From the NCBI GenBank assembly GCA_026390195.1, contig JAPLGK010000092.1, positions 1-12,013 on the forward strand: a stretch of 12,013 nucleotides of DNA, in the 5' to 3' direction. Position 1 is the first letter of the stretch, and the number at the start of each line of letters is the position of its first letter. The stretch is from Caldisericota bacterium. GTDB taxonomy: Bacteria; Caldisericota; Caldisericia; Cryosericales; Cryosericaceae. The notes below the pieces were generated by a model. The model was not told the origin of the DNA and made no database searches. It worked only from the letters and a program-made list of their open reading frames with translations. The translations under genes and the position numbers were made by a program. Below are positions 6,127 through 12,013 of the stretch, piece by piece.

Positions 6127-7878
6127 CTACCAGCCACCGCCTCCTCCGCCACCGCCACCGCCACCGCTGAATCCACCACCACCCCCACCCCCGCCGAAGC
6201 CCGACTTGGTGCCAGGCGCCACTGCTGAGGCGCTGATGGCGTTGCTGAAGCCGGTACCGATACTGCTCGCGAACGCGGCTGGATTGGCTGGGTTCCAGTA
6301 GGCCCCATAGTACCACACGGGCGTGTACGCACGTCCCTCCGCAGCCATACCGGCGAACACGCTGGCAAACTGCTCCGACCAGCGCTGCTCGACGTCCAGC
6401 GCCAAGGCGAACGGCAGGTACTTCTCGAATATCTCGGGAGTCCGATCGGGTGGGTTGAGCAGGTTCATGCGGTCCTTCTCGGTGACCGAGAGGTACATCT
6501 TGAACCCCGCGACCTCGTCCACGAGCTTCCGGCCTTTCTGTGTGTACGATTTCAGCGTGGAGCCGAAGACCACGGCCATGACAGCCAGCGCAATGCCAAC
6601 AACAATCGGAGCGACGAACTGCGACGCGGTCCCGCTGGTGGACAGGAAGAAGATGAGCACCGCCAGCCCGACGGAGAACAGGATTCCGGTCAAGAGGTAC
6701 CCCGTGTTGCTGACGAAGAATCTCGGCTGGTAGTCGGCCTCCAGAGGTCTCTTGCTGGCGAGGATCGCCCGCTGAATCTCCTCTGCGTTCTTCTGTTCGA
6801 AGTCTACGCGCACGCTGGTTCCGATGAGGGCTCCGGCAAGAGCGAGCTCGTCGTCGGACAGGACGGACTCAGGAGCCGTGTCCCGCTCGATCCAGTATTT
6901 GTGGTGTTCCTGGTGAATGCTGATGTACCGCTTCACCGCCATGTCGATCAGTGCAGCGGTGAACGTCTTGCTGTCGTGGGCCATTCTGGAAAGATACCGC
7001 ACGCCTCCGGGTGACATTCCTTCGGGAGGGGCAAAAAGTGCGAAGACCGTGCCGCGCTCGGGATCCTTGCCGTAGCGATACCACACGATCATGTAGTACA
7101 GGAAGACGAGCAGCACGCCGAGGAGGCCGACGATAAGGGCGCTGTTGTCGCGGAGGAACCAGCCGAAGTGCGTTGCCGCGGTCGGTGCCTGGACGAACCC
7201 CTTGGGCCATCCGACGACAATGGTCAAGCCTTCGCGGGGATTGAGGACAGAGGTCGTGGCGAACGTCGGGGTCCCGTCGCTCGCCTGGGTCGTTGTCACG
7301 TCGCTTGCCGTCGAACCGGAGGTGCCCGTGTAGGCGCTGAGTCCGGTGATCTTTGCGGCGGCCCCCCCCGGAAGGGTCACGCTCGCGGACGCGCGTTCGA
7401 TAGGAAAGACCCAACCGCTTCCCGTGACGTTCCAGTACAGCTCGTCGTGGTCGGCGAAGTAGCCAAGCTCACGGTCGACACTGAACCGCAGGACCCATGT
7501 GTGTTCGCCCGGATCGATAAATGTGTCCGCGCTGCCGATCTTCACACGCTTGCCGTTTTCCCAGTCCCCTACCGTGTACGGCTCGGTCCGCCCGTCCCGC
7601 TGCACTCCTAGGACGCGGAAGTCGATGACAAGACGACCGCCGGTGCCTGTGTTGGCATAGATGGTCGGGAAGTCATAGTAGATGCCGTGCTGGATCTGAT
7701 CACCGGTCACGATGGCCCTGATGGTGTTCTCAACCCGCATCGACCCATCCTGGTTGACAGTGATTGCGCTGTCGAAACTGGTGATGCGCTCCTGTTCGGC
7801 CAAGGCCAGTCCCGGGACGGAGAGGAGGAATACGGTCGCCACCAGGACGGCCAGGGTCAGCAGTCTACGCTTTCTCAT
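6127..7878 (-). CDS. DUF2207 membrane protein with poly-glycine tail (third paralogue in the operon)
   Basis: This 583-residue protein begins with a signal peptide (MRKRR, hydrophobic core, VPGLALA, probable cleavage after A27). The exported N-terminal domain follows (about 28-240), with the DUF2207 signature DHDELYWNVTGSGWVFPI at 143-160 and VVGWPKGF at 221-228. Membrane segments lie at about 245-267, 393-412 and 420-439. The loop 270-390 contains the conserved APPEGMSPGGVRYL (283-296). After the last helix comes the conserved EKDRMNLLNPPDRTPEIFEKYLPFALALDV block (467-496). The tail from 559 is almost pure glycine and ends Gly-Gly-Trp. With these helices the tail would be cytoplasmic. DUF2207 has no established biochemical role. 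The ATG at 7878 has AAAGGAG five bases upstream, preferred over an earlier in-frame start at 7932. It is the last gene of the lemA operon, 64 bases after its neighbour. A run of eight G in the coding strand (complement of 7362-7369) may slip. Confidence 0.92.
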   Translation of the reverse strand: MRKRRLLTLAVLVATVFLLSVPGLALAEQERITSFDSAITVNQDGSMRVENTIRAIVTGDQIQHGIYYDFPTIYANTGTGGRLVIDFRVLGVQRDGRTEPYTVGDWENGKRVKIGSADTFIDPGEHTWVLRFSVDRELGYFADHDELYWNVTGSGWVFPIERASASVTLPGGAAAKITGLSAYTGTSGSTASDVTTTQASDGTPTFATTSVLNPREGLTIVVGWPKGFVQAPTAATHFGWFLRDNSALIVGLLGVLLVFLYYMIVWYRYGKDPERGTVFALFAPPEGMSPGGVRYLSRMAHDSKTFTAALIDMAVKRYISIHQEHHKYWIERDTAPESVLSDDELALAGALIGTSVRVDFEQKNAEEIQRAILASKRPLEADYQPRFFVSNTGYLLTGILFSVGLAVLIFFLSTSGTASQFVAPIVVGIALAVMAVVFGSTLKSYTQKGRKLVDEVAGFKMYLSVTEKDRMNLLNPPDRTPEIFEKYLPFALALDVEQRWSEQFASVFAGMAAEGRAYTPVWYYGAYWNPANPAAFASSIGTGFSNAISASAVAPGTKSGFGGGGGGGGFSGGGGGGGGGGGW

Positions 7879-7942
7879 GTGTACTCCTTTGGCTTCTTGA
7901 TCCAGCAGACAACATAGCGCAGTTGAGTACAATAATCCATCG

Positions 7943-9733
7943 CTACACTGTGGCTGATGTTGTGCTCCGTTCGACCATTTCGCGGAACTGCTCCGCCCAC
8001 TCCTGCTGGACGCCCAGCGCCAGGGCGTAGGGCAGGTAGCGTTCCAGGAGTTCCGGCGTTTTCTCGGGTGGGTGGAACCAATGCATACGCTGTTTTTCAG
8101 CTACCTTTAGATACAGGGCAAAGCCGTCCGCCTCGTCCACGGCCTGCCGTCCGCGAAGTGTCCAGCTGGGCATGAGCCGACCGTAGACGACGTCCAGAAC
8201 GGCCATGGCAACGACGAGGACAGCTACCGGCACGGTGGCGACGCGGAAGAACATGCCCGCTCCCACGAACCAGAACCCGGAGAAATACAGCGCCATCGAG
8301 GTGCTGGCGCGTTGGGCCCTCTTCTCTGCCGTTGTGGCCATGCCGATGGTGAGCGCTCCCAGAAACGAGGTTGGTGTGGCTGGGCGAGCAACCGACGGTG
8401 TCTTCCAGGTTCTGACCAGCGAGGACCACACGAACGCGACCCCGGCGGACCAGATCGAGAGCCAGGCAAGCAGGAACAGGTACGCCAGCGCGCTGGCACG
8501 AGTCGTTGCCTGCGCCATGCCGGCGACGACTGCGGTGACGAACGAGATGCCGATGCCCACCAGTGTTTCGCGTCGGTGCAGTCCGAAGTACTCTGTGCAA
8601 CAGTGTGTGTCGAGATACCTCCTCAGCGCCGTCTGGGCCGACTGCAGGACTGGCTGAGCGTACTGCGTGATGGTCAGGGCTCCCTGGGTAGTCCCGAATA
8701 TGCAGTCCGCCATGACCTGTTCGTCGGGCGGAAGGGTCTCGGCGGACATGCCGGTACGGCGAAGGACCGTCGTGCCGCGCTCCTGGGTCACTGTCACCGC
8801 GCCATGCGAACCCATGTCCAGCAGGTTGGCCGCGAATGCCGTGCTGTCGAACGCCATGCGGCGGATGTAGCGCACAGCAGCGGGAGACATGCCCTCGGGT
8901 GGAACAAAACGAGGGATGATGGCCGTTTGCGGGGGATCCCGGCCGACCGAGTTCCACGCTGACTGGAAGTAGCCCGCTAGGACGAGAAGCCCGAGAAGGC
9001 CCATGACAACGCCACCCCAGTCGCGGATGAACCAGTCGACGCGCATGCCTCCCGTTGGGGCGCGCACGAACCCGCCAGGCCACGCTGCGTGTACCACGAG
9101 GTGTTCGCCGACGGTCAGCTGGCGGTCAGCTCGTATGGTGATGCCACCGTCCATATCCTCTACGGCCGGCAAGGACCCGATGCGCCCAACAGCACTCTGC
9201 AGAGAGGCGCCCGCTCCTGCAAGGGCACGCTCGGCGCCAGGGGGAGGCGAAACAACGATGACGGCCTGCGCCACGGGAGCGTTCCAGGCTCCGGTCGCAT
9301 CCCAGGTGAGATCTGCCCTGGTCGTGTCCGCCGCCACGAACCGGTCCGTAATGAATGTCAGGTCCAGCGTGTGGAGACCAGGCGCAACGTCGCCACCGAT
9401 GTCCAGCATCAGTCGGCTGGGCGACGGTGAACTCAGGCGCCATGAGACTTGCTTCCCGTCGATGCTGACACGCTGGACACGCCACGACGGAGTCGCACGG
9501 CTGCCCTGGCGTACCTCGCGGACATCCTGCGAGAGGGTTCTGCTAATCGTATCTCCGGTCGTCACGAGTGTCAACTGCTCTCGTACTTCCAGACTCCCGC
9601 TGGTGAACACGGCGACGGTTGATATGAGAGACCGTATCTCAGTGGGAGATGCCGCGCGGACGTTGCCGACGACTGCAAGTGTAGCGAGGAGAGCCACGCC
9701 GGCCGCCAGGGCGCGTGGAGAACGGACTACCAT
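7943..9733 (-). CDS. Divergent DUF2207-like membrane protein without glycine tail (second paralogue)
   Basis: This 596-residue protein shares the layout of its two neighbours. It has a signal peptide (cleavage near VRA, 25-27), an exported domain to about 235 and a membrane segment at about 239-257. The conserved VPPEGMSPAAVRYIRRMAF lies at 277-295. Further hydrophobic segments lie at about 390-408, 414-438, 480-498 and 500-518. The block AEKQRMHWFHPPEKTPELLERYLPYALAL closes the protein at 545-573. It differs in three ways: the D-H-D-E-L-x-W-N-V-T-G signature is replaced by TRADLTWDATGAWNAPV (138-154), the exported domain is otherwise poorly conserved, and the poly-glycine tail is absent. It ends 15 residues after the conserved WAEQF. 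Its ATG overlaps the stop of the upstream paralogue by seven bases, and glycine codons of that gene form its ribosome-binding site. It may have become a specialised partner of the tailed paralogues. Confidence 0.9.
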   Translation of the reverse strand: MVVRSPRALAAGVALLATLAVVGNVRAASPTEIRSLISTVAVFTSGSLEVREQLTLVTTGDTISRTLSQDVREVRQGSRATPSWRVQRVSIDGKQVSWRLSSPSPSRLMLDIGGDVAPGLHTLDLTFITDRFVAADTTRADLTWDATGAWNAPVAQAVIVVSPPPGAERALAGAGASLQSAVGRIGSLPAVEDMDGGITIRADRQLTVGEHLVVHAAWPGGFVRAPTGGMRVDWFIRDWGGVVMGLLGLLVLAGYFQSAWNSVGRDPPQTAIIPRFVPPEGMSPAAVRYIRRMAFDSTAFAANLLDMGSHGAVTVTQERGTTVLRRTGMSAETLPPDEQVMADCIFGTTQGALTITQYAQPVLQSAQTALRRYLDTHCCTEYFGLHRRETLVGIGISFVTAVVAGMAQATTRASALAYLFLLAWLSIWSAGVAFVWSSLVRTWKTPSVARPATPTSFLGALTIGMATTAEKRAQRASTSMALYFSGFWFVGAGMFFRVATVPVAVLVVAMAVLDVVYGRLMPSWTLRGRQAVDEADGFALYLKVAEKQRMHWFHPPEKTPELLERYLPYALALGVQQEWAEQFREMVERSTTSATV

Positions 9734-11730
9734 CCCCCCCCTCCGCCTCCACCACCTCCACCTCCGGAGCTACCTCCTCCTGAGCTGTGGCCTCCACCCC
9801 CGCTGAACCCGGAGCTCTTTCCTGGAGCTACCGAGGAGGCAGCGATTGCGGACGCAAAAGCTCCCGACAGCGACGAGCCGAGTGTCGAGAAGCTGGTGGA
9901 GCGAAGGGTTTCACCGGAGAACCACACCGGCTGGTACGTCGGCTGACCGGACGCGTCAGTGCGCTCCAGGACGTCGGCGAAGTTCTCGCTCCACTGCTGG
10001 TCGACGTCGAGGGCCAGCGCATACGGCAGGTACCGTTCAAACGTTTCGGGCGTGTGGTCCACGGGGGTCAGCATGTTCAAGCGGTCCTTCTCGGCGACAC
10101 TGAGGTACATGCGGAATCCGTCGATCTGGTCCAGGAGACGCCGCCCCTGCGGCGTATAGGCGCGCAGGAGACGGAAGAAGACGACGTCGCTTGCGACGGT
10201 CACGAAGACCAGTGCCAGGAGCTGGGGTCCCGCTATCGCCACGAACGCGATCGTACCGATGAGCTCGCCCAGCAGGAACGGTACCGCGAAGAGCGTGAGG
10301 CCAATGGCACCCGGAAGGCTGAGAATCTGTTTTCCCAGCGTTTGTGCCGATCGTCCGCGCCATGACGCGACGACCTGAGTCACAAGCGCTGCGACTCCGA
10401 ACGTCCACATCGACAGCCAGACCGACATGAACAGGAACCCGAAGACCCTCTCGGGTTGCGTCGAGCCCAGCAGGCCGGCAGCGATGACGCCTGCGACGGA
10501 GAGGGCGACCCCCGTCGCTGCGTAGCGGAGGTTCGTTACGAAGTACCCCTTGTCATACGTCGATTGCAGCGCCTTCTCAAGGGTCTTGCGGACAGCCTGG
10601 ACACGGCCGTGTGCGCTCTCCTTGAAGACAAGCCGCGTCTTTGAGCGGCCTTCGAACAGTTCCTGCAAGAGTTCGGTCTCGTCGTGGAGCAGGCCGGCTG
10701 GTGCCGAGCCGGTGGTATCGACCGCGAAAGAATCGTCCTCGTCCTGCGAGATGACAAGCGCACCCTTGACTGCAAGGCCCGCTATCGCGGCAGTGAGCCC
10801 TTTGGTGTCGGGCTTCATGAGCCGCAGGTACCGGACTGCGGCAGGGCTGAGTCCTTCGGGTGGCGCATACTGCGGGACGATCGTGCCAGGCCGGGGATCA
10901 CGACCGACGCGCACCCAGGTGAGCACGTAGTACAGCAAGAGGCCGAGAGTCGCCAGGGCGGCGATACCGAGTGCTCGGTTGTCCCGCAGCCACCACCGCG
11001 CTGTCTGGAGCAACGACGGCGGAACGATGAATCCTTTCGGCCACCCGACGACGACACTCAATCCTTCAAAGCGTGCGAGCGGAGCGGTCGTCACGAACAC
11101 GGGGTTCCCGCTGTCGTCGCGCGACATCACATAGTCCGTGCCCTTTGCGCCCTGGGGGCCGGTATAAGCGGTGAGTCCGGTGATCTGCTGCCAGGCGGTT
11201 CCGGGCAGGATGATTGTGCAGCCGGCACGTCCGATGGGGAACTCCCAGGCGTTGCCTGTCACGTTCCAGAACAGCTCGTCATGGTCATCGAAGAACCCCA
11301 GCTGGCGGTCGGAGGAGTAGGTGAAAACGTACGTGTGCTCACCAGGTTCCAGGTCTACCGAGTTGGACCCGAAATAGACCTGGACGCCGTTCGTCTCCCG
11401 GACTGCGTGCCATGGTTCCGTCAAGCCGTCCCGCATGAGGCTGAGGACCTGGAAGGCGACCCGGGTAACCCTGCCGTCCTGAGGGTCCGTGTAGGTGGTG
11501 GGGAAGTAGCGGTACAGGCCATGCTGGATGCTGCTGCCTGCCGAGACGAAGTGAATGGTCTCCTGGACGGTTATCGTCGAGTCGGTATGGACAGTGACGA
11601 TGCTGTCGAACGACAGGATGCGCTCAGCTTCAGCAGCCCCTGCCCTGTCCACAGGGGACAGAAGCAGGAGGGCTGCCATCAGCATGAGAACAGTGCAGGC
11701 GAGCTTCTTCATGGCCGGCGCCTGACTCAT
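9727..11730 (-). CDS. DUF2207 membrane protein with poly-glycine tail (first paralogue)
   Basis: This 667-residue protein has a signal peptide (MKKLACTVLMLMAALLLL, cleavage near AGA, 30-32). The exported domain carries the signature DHDELFWNVTGNAWEFPI (149-166) and VVVGWPKGF (226-234). Hydrophobic segments lie at about 252-271, 402-421, 427-453, 472-491 and 493-518. The cytoplasm-facing loop has YAPPEGLSPAAVRYL (288-302). The block AEKDRLNMLTPVDHTPETFERYLPYALAL lies at 546-574. The C-terminal tail from 640 is rich in glycine and serine and ends Gly-Gly-Trp, like that of the third paralogue. The upstream lemA stop is ten bases away, so the two are one transcript. The ATG at 11730 has no good Shine-Dalgarno sequence. 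The in-frame ATG at 11712, which would begin directly at the signal peptide MKKL, is an almost equally likely start (661 residues). LemA next to DUF2207 is a recurring arrangement, suggesting a joint envelope function that is not yet defined. Confidence 0.92.
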   Translation of the reverse strand: MSQAPAMKKLACTVLMLMAALLLLSPVDRAGAAEAERILSFDSIVTVHTDSTITVQETIHFVSAGSSIQHGLYRYFPTTYTDPQDGRVTRVAFQVLSLMRDGLTEPWHAVRETNGVQVYFGSNSVDLEPGEHTYVFTYSSDRQLGFFDDHDELFWNVTGNAWEFPIGRAGCTIILPGTAWQQITGLTAYTGPQGAKGTDYVMSRDDSGNPVFVTTAPLARFEGLSVVVGWPKGFIVPPSLLQTARWWLRDNRALGIAALATLGLLLYYVLTWVRVGRDPRPGTIVPQYAPPEGLSPAAVRYLRLMKPDTKGLTAAIAGLAVKGALVISQDEDDSFAVDTTGSAPAGLLHDETELLQELFEGRSKTRLVFKESAHGRVQAVRKTLEKALQSTYDKGYFVTNLRYAATGVALSVAGVIAAGLLGSTQPERVFGFLFMSVWLSMWTFGVAALVTQVVASWRGRSAQTLGKQILSLPGAIGLTLFAVPFLLGELIGTIAFVAIAGPQLLALVFVTVASDVVFFRLLRAYTPQGRRLLDQIDGFRMYLSVAEKDRLNMLTPVDHTPETFERYLPYALALDVDQQWSENFADVLERTDASGQPTYQPVWFSGETLRSTSFSTLGSSLSGAFASAIAASSVAPGKSSGFSGGGGHSSGGGSSGGGGGGGGGGGW
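9734..9744 (-). promoter_or_regulatory. Ribosome-binding site built from poly-glycine codons
   Basis: Read on the minus strand, GGAGGG inside the last glycine codons of the upstream DUF2207 gene lies six bases before the ATG at 9733, giving GGAGGGGGGGG-ATG. It is the only candidate Shine-Dalgarno sequence for the second DUF2207 gene and decides its start. Confidence 0.65.
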
Positions 11731-11740
11731 GAACCGACTG

Positions 11741-12013
11741 CTACTTATTGTCGAACGAGACCTTCGGTGCTTCGCGTTCCTCCGCGCCAGTCAGTTCGAA
11801 GAACTCAGCTTTCTTGAAGCCGAACATGTTTGCGACGAAAACGGACGGAAACGTCTCGCACATGATGTTGTAGTCCCGCACCGTGCCATTGTAGTACCGG
11901 CGTGCCATCTGGATCTGGTCCTCCAGGTCTGCAAGCTTCGCCTGCAGGTCGAGGAAGTTGGTGTTGGACTTGAGTTCAGGGTAGGCTTCTGCGACGGCGA
12001 ACAGGGTCTTCAG
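11741..12013 (-). CDS. lemA: LemA family protein, C-terminal part
   Basis: The last 90 residues of a LemA protein are visible, and the gene continues beyond the right edge. The stretch AEAYPELKSNTNFLDLQ (8-24 of the fragment), the helical ARRYYNGTVRDYN (37-49) and FPSVFVANMFGF (55-66) are the conserved core of the family. The end PKVSFDNK is the usual C-terminus. LemA proteins are about 180-200 residues, with one N-terminal membrane helix and a long helical bundle. The missing half would hold the membrane anchor. The family is widespread and linked to the cell envelope, without a defined activity. It is the first visible gene of a minus-strand operon with three DUF2207 genes; the promoter lies outside the window. 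Confidence 0.95.
   Translation of the reverse strand: MKTLFAVAEAYPELKSNTNFLDLQAKLADLEDQIQMARRYYNGTVRDYNIMCETFPSVFVANMFGFKKAEFFELTGAEEREAPKVSFDNK

Noticed and set aside
6101..6301. Plus-strand frame encoding a polyproline protein
   Set aside because: It is the complement of the poly-glycine tail of the DUF2207 protein; the proline run comes from reading GGN codons backwards.
8097..9083. Minus-strand 328-codon frame overlapping the middle DUF2207 gene
   Set aside because: It is another frame of the same strand as a conserved membrane protein; the product is rich in Arg, His and Gly without a domain.
10684..11817. Long plus-strand open frame (377 codons) opposite the first DUF2207 gene and lemA
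   Set aside because: It is antisense to clearly conserved proteins, has no recognisable domain and a composition typical of GC-rich shadow frames.

Overview
The window is a stretch of bacterial chromosome with a GC content that looks close to 60% by eye. Most start codons follow purine-rich Shine-Dalgarno sequences, and intergenic gaps are short. No rRNA, tRNA, CRISPR array or complete mobile element is visible. The gene content does not fix the phylum. My impression, from memory only, is a non-proteobacterial lineage (Chloroflexota-, Firmicutes- or Caldisericota-like): tandem DUF2207 proteins beside lemA, a 2TM-domain protein, and Rieske and MFS proteins of a type I associate with Chloroflexota.

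Left part (1-2327). The N-terminus of an ABC transporter ATPase runs off the left edge on the minus strand. A divergent promoter region separates it from a plus-strand group: a glycerate kinase (394-1509), a BCP/AhpC-type peroxiredoxin without the usual resolving cysteine (1561-2028), and a 2TM membrane protein whose GTG start overlaps the peroxiredoxin stop by four bases (2025-2327).

Middle part (2328-6126). A minus-strand gene encodes a 329-residue protein of unknown function with a cysteine-rich C-terminal region (2399-3388). Divergent from it, under a good sigma-70-like promoter, lies an MFS transporter gene (3577-4925). It is followed by a Rieske-type oxygenase gene (5179-6052). Both are broken: in each, a stretch of conserved protein is missing and the reading frame changes at the junction. 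In the MFS gene about six residues are missing at the end of the conserved loop 2-3. In the Rieske gene about 38 residues are missing, including a [2Fe-2S] histidine. Between the two genes are two copies of a 13-bp repeat, exactly 36 bp apart. A 12-bp perfect hairpin (6068-6097) closes this block and also lies just past the end of the next, convergent operon.

Right part (6127-12013). A minus-strand operon begins outside the window with lemA (C-terminal 90 residues seen) and continues through three consecutive DUF2207 membrane proteins. The first and third in transcription order end in long poly-glycine tails closing with Gly-Gly-Trp. The middle one has no tail and has lost the conserved signature of the exported domain. 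The glycine codons at the end of the first DUF2207 gene also supply the ribosome-binding site of the second, which overlaps it by seven bases. The last eight G residues form a homopolymer on which a -1 slip would fuse the two proteins. LemA and DUF2207 proteins are often neighbours in bacteria, which suggests a shared envelope role, but their biochemical function is not established. The expanded, specialised DUF2207 set is the most unusual system here.
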